Shown: positions 1 to 6,315, counted from the stretch's first letter. The stretch is 11,863 nt of DNA from CAIYXV01 sp035506255 (GCA_035506255.1 DATJPS010000057.1:1-11863); one strand, 5' to 3'. Notes: generated by a model from the letters alone, not told the origin. A program made the numbers and translations.

Positions 1-1
1 A

Positions 2-322
2 GCCAAAAAGGGAGACGAGATCGGGATCAAAGTGAAGGAATATGTAAGGGGCGGGGACAAGGTCTATCCGTCGAAGGAAGAATTCGCCAAACCGCCCGCG
101 CCGCAACCGGCGGCGCCGAAGCTGGTCTACAAGCCGGTGGAGTTCGCGCGGCCGACGCTCTTTAAGCCGATGCTGCCGTTAAAGCCGAAGCCGGAAGCGA
201 ATAAACCGGTACCGCAGGCGGCACCGCAGGCGCCAAAGCCTGCCGCCAAACCGGAATCAAAACCGGCCGCTAAACCGGAACCGAACAAGGACTATTCGCA
301 GATAAAGTTCCTGGGGTTCTAA
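2..322 (+). CDS. C-terminal part of a Pro/Ala/Lys-rich protein (partial, 5' end outside window)
   Basis: The reading frame is open from base 2, so this is the tail of a longer protein. The GTG at 32 (codons GTG-AAG-GAA) is an internal valine or at best a weak alternative start. The visible part begins with a short ordered-looking stretch (GIKVKEYVRGGDKVYP). It then becomes a low-complexity region of about 65 residues built from Pro, Ala and Lys, with repeated units such as KPAAKPE, and ends DYSQIKFLGF. Tails of this kind are common as flexible linkers in periplasmic or cell-wall-spanning proteins, but nothing here identifies a family. The TAA stop (320-322) overlaps the TAG stop of pgi on the other strand (321-319). 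I do not recognise the gene and assign no function. Confidence 0.6.
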   Translation, partial: AKKGDEIGIKVKEYVRGGDKVYPSKEEFAKPPAPQPAAPKLVYKPVEFARPTLFKPMLPLKPKPEANKPVPQAAPQAPKPAAKPESKPAAKPEPNKDYSQIKFLGF

Positions 323-1950
323 GAGGGGAGCTTCTGGTCCAGGAACGCGTCGATCAGTCCCGAATCGCTCCGGTATCCCGGATCGCGATGATGATTGACG
401 ATGTCCTGCCTTACTTTAACGCCCAGCTTTTTACCGAGTTCTACCCCGAACTGATCGAAACTGTTAATTCCCCAAATGAATCCTTTGGCCGCGGCGCGGT
501 GCTCCGTCCAGGCGAGCAGCAATCCGGCGGTGAAAGGGGTCAGCATCTCCAACAACAATGAGCTTGAGGGACGGTTGCCAGAAAAGTTCCTCGTCAGGTC
601 CGTTTCCTTTTTCCCGAACGCCAGCGCGTCGGGCTGGGCGAAGAAATTGGTCATCAGTTCCTCATGATGGGTGACGGTCGTCTCCGGATCATAATCGGAG
701 AAATACTGCGGCTTGAGGAATCCGATAAAGTCGCACGGTATCACCTGCGTCCCCTGATGGATCAGCTGATAGAACGAATGCTGGCCGTTGGTCCCCGGTT
801 CGCCGAAGACCACTTCGCCAGTATCGAACTTTAACGGCTTTCCGCTGATATCCACCGACTTGCCGTTGCTTTCCATCTCCACCTGCTGGGTATGCGCCGG
901 GAGTTTCCCCAAACCCTGAGAATAAGGTAACAGGGCGCGGACACGGTGCCCGAGGAAGTTAATGTTCCAGATGTCCAGTAGCGCGCAGAGGACCGGAACG
1001 TTCTTTTCGAACGGCTCGTTGAGGAAATGTTCGTCCATCCAGCGCGCGCCCTCAAGTATCTTCTTGAAGTTCTTAAAACCTAAATAGAGCGACAGGGGGA
1101 GGGCGCCGACCGCGGAGGTGGCACTAAAGCGGCCGCCGACCCAGTCCCAGAACCCGAACATGTTATCGGGATCGATCCCGAACGCGGAAACCTTATCCTT
1201 TGCGGTGGATACCGCCGCGAAATGCTTCTTTACCGTTTCCGGATGGTTCTTTAACCCTTCCAGTATCCACTTCTTCGCGGTACGGGCGTTATGCATCGTC
1301 TCTGCGGTGGTAAAGGTCTTGGACACCACGATCACCATCGTTTCTTCCGGATCCAGCCCGCGCACTTTTTCGAAAAAGTCGGTCCCGTCGATATTAGCAA
1401 TGAATATCAAACGAGTATCGGGCCGGGAATGCGGCACCAGCGCCGTGGCCAGATATTCCGGCCCCAGGTAAGAACCGCCGATGCCGATGGAGATGATATT
1501 TCGGAACTTCTTGCCGGTAACGCCGAGCCGCTCGCCGGAGTGGACGCTTTCGGCAAATACGCGGATCCGGTTGAGCACCGAAAGGACATCGGGCATCACG
1601 TTCTTTCCGTCTACCAGGATCGGTTCTCCACCAAGGTTCCGCAATGCCACATGCAGGACCGCGCGTCCCTCGGTGACGTTCATCTTTTCCCCGGCGAACA
1701 TGCTTTTTATCTTTTCGCGCATGCCGGAAGCATCGGCCAGGGAGAGGAGGATTTTCATCACTTTGTCGTCCACCAGCTGGCGGGAATAATCAAAATGAAG
1801 ATGTCGGGTGGATACGGAAAAGCGGGAAGCACGCTTTTGGTCGCGGGCGAACATTTTGGCGAGATCGGGCTTGAAGCTCGCGCTCTTGGCCTGGAGCGCC
1901 TTCCAGTCCGGGGTCTTATCGATGGCAGCCGCGGTCGTTTTTTTCTTCAT
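319..1950 (-). CDS. pgi: Glucose-6-phosphate isomerase
   Basis: Cytosolic enzyme that interconverts glucose-6-phosphate and fructose-6-phosphate, the first step of the pathway encoded here. The 543-residue product matches the long bacterial/eukaryotic PGI form (about 550). Both family signatures are visible: DWVGGRFSATSAVG at about 269-282 and the C-terminal GFIWGINSFDQFGVELGKK at about 490-508. Sugar-phosphate loops GIGGSYLG (156-163) and SKTFTTAET (210-218) are intact. By alignment from memory to rabbit PGI, the catalytic residues are E360 (in MESNGKS), H391 (NGQHSFYQL) and K507 (VELGKK), all present. The ATG at 1950 follows MKKKTTAAA. There is no clear Shine-Dalgarno site upstream, but a TATAAA box lies 12 bases before it, so the mRNA may be nearly leaderless. 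It diverges from pfkA and its stop overlaps that of the upstream partial gene. Confidence 0.97.
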   Translation of the reverse strand: MKKKTTAAAIDKTPDWKALQAKSASFKPDLAKMFARDQKRASRFSVSTRHLHFDYSRQLVDDKVMKILLSLADASGMREKIKSMFAGEKMNVTEGRAVLHVALRNLGGEPILVDGKNVMPDVLSVLNRIRVFAESVHSGERLGVTGKKFRNIISIGIGGSYLGPEYLATALVPHSRPDTRLIFIANIDGTDFFEKVRGLDPEETMVIVVSKTFTTAETMHNARTAKKWILEGLKNHPETVKKHFAAVSTAKDKVSAFGIDPDNMFGFWDWVGGRFSATSAVGALPLSLYLGFKNFKKILEGARWMDEHFLNEPFEKNVPVLCALLDIWNINFLGHRVRALLPYSQGLGKLPAHTQQVEMESNGKSVDISGKPLKFDTGEVVFGEPGTNGQHSFYQLIHQGTQVIPCDFIGFLKPQYFSDYDPETTVTHHEELMTNFFAQPDALAFGKKETDLTRNFSGNRPSSSLLLEMLTPFTAGLLLAWTEHRAAAKGFIWGINSFDQFGVELGKKLGVKVRQDIVNHHRDPGYRSDSGLIDAFLDQKLPS

Positions 1951-1961
1951 AATGATGACAT

Positions 1962-1989
1962 TTTATATTAAAGTTTTACTTTTGTAAAA
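1962..1989 (-). promoter_or_regulatory. Putative pgi promoter
   Basis: On the minus strand TTTTAC (1989-1984) and TATAAA (1967-1962) are separated by 16 bases. Transcription would start near 1955, only about five bases before the pgi ATG at 1950, with no Shine-Dalgarno site in between. The -35 hexamer is one arm of a symmetric element shared with the pfkA promoter. Inferred from sequence only. Confidence 0.45.
1974..1989. promoter_or_regulatory. Symmetric operator-like element between pgi and pfkA
   Basis: TTTTAC-TTTT-GTAAAA is a perfect six-base inverted repeat around a four-base centre. Two further outer pairs (1971-1972 with 1991-1992) match beyond one mismatch. The left arm is the -35 region of pfkA and the right arm that of pgi. 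A dimeric regulator bound here would touch both promoters. It may also be a by-product of two similar A+T-rich -35 regions. Confidence 0.4.
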
Positions 1990-2002
1990 TTTCCGCTATA
2001 AT
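1974..2002 (+). promoter_or_regulatory. Putative pfkA promoter, near-leaderless
   Basis: A consensus TATAAT lies at 1997-2002, with TTTTAC (1974-1979, 17-base spacer) or TTTACT (1975-1980, 16-base spacer) as the -35. Transcription would start near 2009, leaving about four bases before the pfkA ATG at 2013, and no Shine-Dalgarno site is present. Good match to a sigma-70 type promoter. Confidence 0.6.
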
Positions 2003-2012
2003 ATTTGGCATT

Positions 2013-2996
2013 ATGACACCGACCAAAAGGAAGATAAAGACGATCGCGATCGTGACCCCCGGAGGCGACGCCCCGGGAATGAACACCGCCATCCGCGCGG
2101 TGGTGAGGACCGCGATCTTCAACGGATTGAAGGTTTACGGGATCGAACGGGGCTGGCAGGGGTTGGTGGAAGGGAAGATCAAGGATATGGAACTGCAGAC
2201 CGTAGGCGGCATCATTAACCGCGGCGGCACCATCCTCCACACGCACCGCTGTCCCGAGTTCAAGCAAAAAGAGGTAAGGAAAAAGGCGTTCGACAACCTG
2301 CAGGCGTTCAACATCCACGGCCTGGTGGTGATCGGCGGCGACGGATCGCTCAATGCCGCCAACGCGCTGGTCAAGGAATTTAATTTCCCGATCGTGAACA
2401 TCCCGGCCTCCATTGATAATGATATTTACGGCACCGATTATTCGATCGGGTTCGATACCGCGGTCAATACCGCGCTCGATGCCATCGACAAGATCCGTGA
2501 TACTGCCACCTCCCACGAGCGCGTCTTCGTGATCGAGGTGATGGGGAGGAACAACGGCTTCATTGCGTTGGACGTCGGCCTGGTGGCGGGCGCGGAGGCG
2601 ATCATCATCCCAGAGGTGCCGTTCAACATCGACGCCATCGGGCAGAAGATACGTTACGGCCAACAGCGAGGCAAGTCGAGCTTCATCGTGGTGGTGGCGG
2701 AGGGCGCCGCCAAAGCGGACGAAGTGGCGAAGCAATTGCAAAAGCGGACTAAACTGGACGTCAGATATTCGGTCCTCGGGCATATCCAGCGGGGCGGGGC
2801 GCCCAGCGCGCTCTCACGCGAAGTTGCGTGCAAGCTGGGGGCTAAAGCGGTCCAGATGCTGATCGAGGGGAAAAAAGGATTTATGGTCGGCATGGCTTCG
2901 GACAAGATCATTGAAACCCCGATCGAGGAAGTCAGCCGCCGGAAAAAGCAGATCGACATGGCCACTTACAAGCTGGCCAATATGCTGGCCAGTTAA
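2013..2996 (+). CDS. pfkA: ATP-dependent 6-phosphofructokinase
   Basis: Cytosolic enzyme that phosphorylates fructose-6-phosphate to fructose-1,6-bisphosphate, normally the committed step of glycolysis. The 327-residue length is typical of bacterial PfkA (about 320). Visible motifs are the donor-binding GGDAPGMN (17-24), GGDGS (108-112), the catalytic PASIDND (131-137, with D135 as the base corresponding to E. coli D127), MGRNNG (177-182) and the signature GHIQRGG (256-262). The Gly after the GGD Asp (E. coli position 104) and the Ala before SIDND (E. coli 124) are the small residues of ATP-using enzymes, in contrast to the Asp/Lys pair in the second PFK of this window. The start ATG sits just after a TATAAT box and lacks a Shine-Dalgarno site. 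The gene diverges from pgi and converges on pfp. Its stop codon overlaps the left end of a DUF559 element. Confidence 0.95.
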   Translation: MTPTKRKIKTIAIVTPGGDAPGMNTAIRAVVRTAIFNGLKVYGIERGWQGLVEGKIKDMELQTVGGIINRGGTILHTHRCPEFKQKEVRKKAFDNLQAFNIHGLVVIGGDGSLNAANALVKEFNFPIVNIPASIDNDIYGTDYSIGFDTAVNTALDAIDKIRDTATSHERVFVIEVMGRNNGFIALDVGLVAGAEAIIIPEVPFNIDAIGQKIRYGQQRGKSSFIVVVAEGAAKADEVAKQLQKRTKLDVRYSVLGHIQRGGAPSALSREVACKLGAKAVQMLIEGKKGFMVGMASDKIIETPIEEVSRRKKQIDMATYKLANMLAS

Positions 2997-3035
2997 CTCA
3001 CCCCCTCGTTCCCCCTCTCTTAGTAAGAGAGGGGG
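2995..3035 (+). repeat. Left terminal inverted repeat with hairpin
   Basis: AACTCACCCC (2995-3004, overlapping the pfkA TAA) is followed by a perfect 11-base stem, CCCCCTCTCTT (3011-3021) pairing with AAGAGAGGGGG (3025-3035) around a three-base loop. GTTCC/GGAAC (3008-3012 and 3038-3042) could extend the stem. No U-tract follows, so it is not a standard intrinsic terminator, though it may still slow polymerase leaving pfkA. Confidence 0.8.
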
Positions 3036-3061
3036 GTGGAACAATAATAACCCGCCAAAGA

Positions 3062-3418
3062 CTGAACAATTTAATAAAAAGAACTATTCGCGGTTTAAGA
3101 AGAGAACAAACCGATCCTGAAGCGTTACTTTGGGGTAAATTGAGGAATAGGAAGCTTGAAGGCATGAAGTTCCTCCGGCAATATCCAATAACATTCAGAT
3201 GGAACGGGAAAGAACGATTTCTCGTGGCGGATTTTTATTGTAATGAAGCTAAACTGATAGTTGAACTTGACGGATCGGTCCATAATAAAAGGAAAGATCA
3301 CGATAAAGCCAGGGATATTATCAGTAATAGTCTTGGTTTCAAGGTATTGCGTTTTAATAATGATGTGATCACTGGCGATTTGAACGGAGTATTGGAATCA
3401 ATTAAAAGACAATTGTGA
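3062..3418 (+). CDS. DUF559-family (Vsr-like fold) endonuclease-like protein, start codon uncertain
   Basis: Small protein of the DUF559 group, related in fold to the very-short-patch-repair and PD-(D/E)xK nucleases; the biochemical role of the family is unclear. The first ordinary start codon in frame is the TTG at 3140, but that drops the conserved N-terminal segment. Reading the open frame upstream gives LRREQTDPEALLWGKLRNRK and then FLRQYPI, the usual beginning of these proteins. The CTG at 3062 would give about 118 residues, a normal length for the family; no ATG or GTG exists in that stretch and no clear Shine-Dalgarno site precedes it. The core has VADFYC and LIVELDGSVH, with the Asp, Glu-x-Asp-Gly and His typical of the active site, then LGFKVLRFNNDVI and a coherent C-terminus. 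It is either translated from an unusual start or has lost its start and is decaying. Base composition (about 37% G+C) points to a separate origin from its neighbours. Confidence 0.75.
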   Translation: MNNLIKRTIRGLRREQTDPEALLWGKLRNRKLEGMKFLRQYPITFRWNGKERFLVADFYCNEAKLIVELDGSVHNKRKDHDKARDIISNSLGFKVLRFNNDVITGDLNGVLESIKRQL

Positions 3419-3430
3419 CAGGGACCTGAT

Positions 3431-3469
3431 CCCCTCTCTTTTTAAGAGAGGGGATTATAGGGGTGAGTT
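3431..3469 (-). repeat. Right terminal inverted repeat with hairpin
   Basis: Mirror of the left end. On the minus strand AACTCACCCC (3469-3460) is followed after six bases by CCCCTCTCTT (3453-3444), a three-base loop and AAGAGAGGGG (3440-3431), a perfect ten-base stem. It directly abuts the pfp stop (TAG, 3472-3470). On the plus strand it follows the DUF559 stop by 12 bases, so it could also end transcripts from either side. Confidence 0.8.
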
Positions 3470-4678
3470 CTAGTAATAATCCGCCGCGTTGCGCATGTGG
3501 AACAGCTGGTGGGTGTCCGGCACGAACCGTCCGCCTTTTACTTCCAGCAGATCGCGCGGGACGATGTTGTCAGCTTCGAGACCCGGATAGACCCCGAAAT
3601 TATTCTCCTTGATGAACTGGAAGATGGCGTCGCCGTAACGGAGGCCGAGTATCCGGTCCATCACATGGGCGATCCCGCCGCGGATGGCATGCCCGCAGTT
3701 CTGATATCGGTAATCAAAACCCTTAGTGTGCTTTTCGAGTATCGAGAAGATATATTCTCCGATGCCGCCAAGCTGTTCGTTGCCGAAGGAATCCTTCTTT
3801 TTTGGCATCTCATGCCGCGCCTTGACGATGGCGTACTTGGGATCGGCGATCACGGTGTCAAGCATTTCCTGGTGCCGCTTGTTGATCTTTTCCGGGTAAC
3901 GGGTATCGAAGAGGCGGACACCTTCGGAAACCACCACGATGCAGTGCTGCTTCTTGGCGATCGCTTTCTCCACCTGTTTAATGACCTTATCGAGGTCAAG
4001 TACTTCTTCAGGGAGTAGGGTGACCTCCGCGCCGCCAGCGATACCGGCCCATAACGCCACCCAGCCGGCGTGGCGGCCCAGCAGCTCGACCACAAAGCAA
4101 CGGTTGTGCGATTCGGCGGTGGTACGGATGTTCTCGATAAAGTGGACCGCTTCTTCGACCGAAGATTCGAACCCGTAGGTCATTTCCGTCCCGTAGACGT
4201 CGTTGTCCATGGTCTTGGGGGCGCCGAACATCGGGAATACGAACTGCTGGCCGAGCTTTCCGGCCGCGCCGAGCGTGTCGTCCCCGCCCAACACGCAGAG
4301 ACAATCGATTTTCAGCTTCTTGAGGTTCTCCATTGCCTTTTCCGGGAGCTTGGCCTCGATATTGGCTTTGGAGAAGAGGTTGGTGCGTGATGATTTCAAG
4401 ATGGTACCGGCAACGGTGAACGATTCTTCGATGTCCAGCAGCGACAGCGGCATGACGATCTTGTCCAGTTCCTTTTCCGGGTCACGGGTGAGCGACTTCC
4501 AGCCTTCGAGCAACCCCACCAGTTCGATCTGTTCATCCTTTAGGAGGGTGAGGTTGGCCTGATTGACACGCCGGAGCAGGCCGACGATCACCGCGTTGTG
4601 TCCGGCGCAATCTCCGCCGCCGGTAAGGATACCGATCCGCCTAATGTTCAGCTCTTTACCCTGGAATTTGACCTTCAT
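3470..4678 (-). CDS. pfp: Diphosphate (PPi)-dependent 6-phosphofructokinase
   Basis: Second PFK of the window, 402 residues, longer than PfkA as is usual for PPi-type or 'group III' PFKs. The donor site reads GGGDCAGHN (20-28) and GGDDT (131-135), and the catalytic loop PKTMDND (154-160, D158 as base). Asp at the second acidic position (D134) and Lys before TMDND (K155) replace the Gly104/Gly124 of E. coli ATP-PFK; this pair is the established mark of pyrophosphate use. ELLGRHAGW (198-206) binds fructose-6-phosphate. The enzyme is expected to be reversible, serving glycolysis with PPi and gluconeogenesis. Its ATG is preceded by AAAGGAAAATAGC, a reasonable Shine-Dalgarno site. It lies 74 bases downstream of fba on the same strand and is probably cotranscribed with it; fba uses its product. 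The donor assignment is by residues only. Confidence 0.92.
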   Translation of the reverse strand: MKVKFQGKELNIRRIGILTGGGDCAGHNAVIVGLLRRVNQANLTLLKDEQIELVGLLEGWKSLTRDPEKELDKIVMPLSLLDIEESFTVAGTILKSSRTNLFSKANIEAKLPEKAMENLKKLKIDCLCVLGGDDTLGAAGKLGQQFVFPMFGAPKTMDNDVYGTEMTYGFESSVEEAVHFIENIRTTAESHNRCFVVELLGRHAGWVALWAGIAGGAEVTLLPEEVLDLDKVIKQVEKAIAKKQHCIVVVSEGVRLFDTRYPEKINKRHQEMLDTVIADPKYAIVKARHEMPKKKDSFGNEQLGGIGEYIFSILEKHTKGFDYRYQNCGHAIRGGIAHVMDRILGLRYGDAIFQFIKENNFGVYPGLEADNIVPRDLLEVKGGRFVPDTHQLFHMRNAADYY

Positions 4679-4695
4679 GCTATTTTCCTTTCACC

Positions 4696-4743
4696 CCGCG
4701 AATGAATTCGCGGTTAAATTTAACGGAGAATTTATTCTCCGTT
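4696..4743. repeat. Three consecutive palindromes between fba and pfp
   Basis: CCGCGAAT-GA-ATTCGCGG (4696-4713), GTTAAATTTAAC (4713-4724) and AACGGAGAAT-TT-ATTCTCCGTT (4722-4743) run together with one- to three-base overlaps. The last one is nearly the same as the palindrome upstream of tpiA. On the fba/pfp transcript they would form two short hairpins after the fba stop and before the pfp Shine-Dalgarno site. No U-tract follows, so termination is unlikely; mRNA processing, stability or protein binding are possible. Confidence 0.65.
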
Positions 4744-4752
4744 GCTTATGCT

Positions 4753-5733
4753 TTACGCTTTCCCCGCCGAGCCGAGCACGTTGGTGTTCTTGGCGATGAT
4801 CACTTTTTTCAATTCTTCGCGCGCCGGGCCCAGGTACTTGCGCGGATCGAATTCCGCCGGCTGCTCGCCGAACACTTTGCGGATGATGGCGGTGACGACC
4901 AGGCGGCCGTCGCTGTCGATGTTGATCTTGCAGACGGCGGAAGCGGCCGCTTTGCGCAGCTGCTCTTCCGGCACGCCGACCGCATTCTCCATCTTGCCGC
5001 CATATTTATTGATCATTTGGACGTATTCCTGCAGGACTGATGAGGCGCCGTGCAGAACGATCGGGAATCCGGGGAGCTTTTTTTCGACCTCGGCCAGGAT
5101 GTCGAAGCGGAGCGGCGGGACCGACTCGCCCGGCTTCACCTTGAACTTGTAAGCGCCGTGCGAGGTGCCGATCGAAATGGCCAGCGAATCGACGCCGGTC
5201 TTCTTCACGAAATCCTCGACCTGGTTGGGATCGGTATAGGTGTGCTTGTCCGCTTTCACTTCATCCTCGATCCCGGCCAGCACGCCCAGCTCGCCTTCGA
5301 CCGTAACATCGTAATTATGGGCGTATTCGACCACTTTTTTGGTCAAAGCCACGTTCTCTTCATAGGAGAGGTGGGAGCCGTCGATCATGACGGAGGAGAA
5401 TCCGTGCTCGATGCAGGAAACGCAAAGTTCATAAGTGTCGCCGTGGTCAAGGTGCAGAGCGATCGGTATATTGGACTTTAACTCTTTGCGGACCATTTCC
5501 ACCGCGCCCTGGGCCATATAGCGGAGAAGCGTTTGGTTGGCGTACTTGCGCGCCCCTGATGAGACCTGCAGAATGACCGGCGAATTGCTTTCGGCGCAGC
5601 CGGAAACGATCGCCTGCAGCTGTTCCATGTTGTTGAAATTGTAAGCGGGAATGGCGTATTTGCCCGCCATCGCCTTTTTGAACATTTCCCTCGTATTTAC
5701 CAGACCTAGTTCCTCGTATAGTTTCTTTGCCAT
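4753..5733 (-). CDS. fba: Fructose-1,6-bisphosphate aldolase, class II
   Basis: Cytosolic zinc enzyme that cleaves fructose-1,6-bisphosphate into dihydroxyacetone phosphate and glyceraldehyde-3-phosphate. Class II signature 1 is IPIALHLDHG (89-98, D96 catalytic, H97 zinc ligand); signature 2 is VEGELGVLAGIE (145-156). Further histidines in GTSHGAYK (H192) and VLHGASS (H228), and the phosphate-binding KINIDSDGR (269-277), are in place. I start at 5733 rather than the longer in-frame ATG at 5796. This ATG begins MAKKLYEELGL, has AAAGAAAGGGG seven bases upstream, and leaves the extension overlapping a promoter. Length is 326 residues, slightly above the usual IIB size. It heads a probable fba-pfp operon. 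Confidence 0.95.
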   Translation of the reverse strand: MAKKLYEELGLVNTREMFKKAMAGKYAIPAYNFNNMEQLQAIVSGCAESNSPVILQVSSGARKYANQTLLRYMAQGAVEMVRKELKSNIPIALHLDHGDTYELCVSCIEHGFSSVMIDGSHLSYEENVALTKKVVEYAHNYDVTVEGELGVLAGIEDEVKADKHTYTDPNQVEDFVKKTGVDSLAISIGTSHGAYKFKVKPGESVPPLRFDILAEVEKKLPGFPIVLHGASSVLQEYVQMINKYGGKMENAVGVPEEQLRKAAASAVCKINIDSDGRLVVTAIIRKVFGEQPAEFDPRKYLGPAREELKKVIIAKNTNVLGSAGKA

Positions 5734-5767
5734 GATGATTTCCCCTTTCTTTACCCTTTTGATCATG

Positions 5768-5796
5768 ATTTTATCACATCGGAGCGTTAAAGTCAT
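5768..5796 (-). promoter_or_regulatory. Putative fba promoter with extended -10
   Basis: On the minus strand ATGACT (5796-5791), a 17-base spacer and TAAAAT (5773-5768) preceded by TGA give an extended -10 promoter. Transcription would start near 5761, leaving about 28 bases of leader that includes the fba Shine-Dalgarno site (AAAGAAAGGGG). Confidence 0.6.
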
Positions 5797-5993
5797 ATTT
5801 AATTAGCGCCGCGGCAGGGGGGAAATGAAATTTTCCTCTTGATATCAGGATATCTTAGTATATGTGGCAGCTTTGCGGCGCTTCCCGGAATTGTTCACCT
5901 TCCCTGACCAAATTGACGGCCAGTTGTCTTCTTTCTCCAGTGGGGAATATCGGTCCTTTACGCGCTATCCCTCCATACGGCGATCAGATCAAA

Positions 5994-6266
5994 ATGCCCG
6001 GCATGAACACCGCCGCTTTTGGCAAGTGCACGGGAATGGCGGAGGTCCGCGATATTTGGGTATTCAGATTGACCCGGAAGTTGACCGAAGTGGGCAGGAA
6101 TGAAATGCCTGCGCTTGATCCGGAGGAGGCGCTCCAAAAGATCGAAGCGATGGTCAGAGAAAGAGAAATGATCATGAACGGTCTGGCGAAGGATATCGAA
6201 CTTGACGGCCAAAAGATAGAATTGATATCGCCTGAAGAACTATTGCCAGGCGCCCCGAAAAAATAA
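5994..6266 (+). CDS. Small conserved-looking protein of unknown function
   Basis: Not recognised. The frame is open from 5862, but codon use is convincing (G/C-rich third positions) only from about 5994, where an ATG begins MPGMNTAAFGK. ATGs at 6003 and 6036 are alternatives and none has a good Shine-Dalgarno site. The C-terminal two thirds look like a real charged, partly helical protein: DPEEALQKIEAMVREREMIM, then LAKDIELDGQKIELISPEEL, ending PGAPKK. There is no signal peptide or membrane segment. The stretch 5862-5993 is readable in two plus frames (ATG 5862, GTG 5864) without a clear winner, so the true start is uncertain. It lies alone between the fba promoter and the lipoprotein promoter. 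Confidence 0.5.
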   Translation: MPGMNTAAFGKCTGMAEVRDIWVFRLTRKLTEVGRNEMPALDPEEALQKIEAMVREREMIMNGLAKDIELDGQKIELISPEELLPGAPKK

Positions 6267-6286
6267 AAATACTCCATAAAAGCCAC

Positions 6287-6315
6287 TTGCAGTTTACGGT
6301 TTTATCATCTATAAT
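6287..6315 (+). promoter_or_regulatory. Putative promoter of the lipoprotein gene
   Basis: TTGCAG (6287-6292), a 17-base spacer and TATAAT (6310-6315). Transcription would start near 6322 and give a leader of about 87 bases before the ATG at 6409. The leader contains runs of C and G and a GAATG/CATTC pair (6332-6336 and 6384-6388), but I recognise no known riboswitch. Confidence 0.5.

Larger units (their letters stand above)
2995..3469. mobile_element. Putative mobile unit: DUF559 gene between inverted hairpin repeats
   Basis: This 475-base unit fits exactly between the stops of two convergent PFK genes. Its ends are perfect 10-base inverted repeats: AACTCACCCC at 2995-3004 and GGGGTGAGTT at 3460-3469. 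Inside each lies the same hairpin, CCCCTCTCTT-N3-AAGAGAGGGG (core 3012-3034; mirrored at 3431-3453), set 6 to 7 bases in from the terminal repeat. The interior is visibly A+T-rich: my hand count for 3061-3420 is 134 G/C of 360 (37%), against 33/60 and 35/60 in one line each of the flanking PFK genes. The cargo is a DUF559-type nuclease-like protein. No target-site duplication is obvious. The alternative reading is a gene that arrived with two bidirectional terminator hairpins. The repeat architecture is seen directly; mobility is inferred. Confidence 0.55.

Noticed and set aside
1291..1971. Long open frame on the plus strand opposite pgi
   Set aside because: Shadow of the strongly conserved pgi frame; its composition is unlike a real protein and it matches no family I know.
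1968..2783. Long open frame on the minus strand opposite pfkA
   Set aside because: Shadow of pfkA, His/Asp/Arg-rich as expected from a reverse-complement frame of a G+C-rich gene.
3011..3035. Left hairpin as an intrinsic terminator of pfkA
   Set aside because: No U-tract follows on the plus strand, and the same hairpin recurs in mirror image at the other end of the DUF559 unit, which fits a repeat better. Some terminator activity is still possible.
5734..5796. In-frame N-terminal extension of fba to an ATG at 5796
   Set aside because: It covers a good promoter (5768-5796) and adds 21 residues not expected in class II aldolases; the ATG at 5733 has a clear Shine-Dalgarno site.
5994..6020. 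PGMNTA in the small unknown ORF resembles the PGMNTA of PfkA, with 12 shared bases
   Set aside because: The likeness stops at once on both sides and the rest of the ORF has no PFK features; taken as chance.
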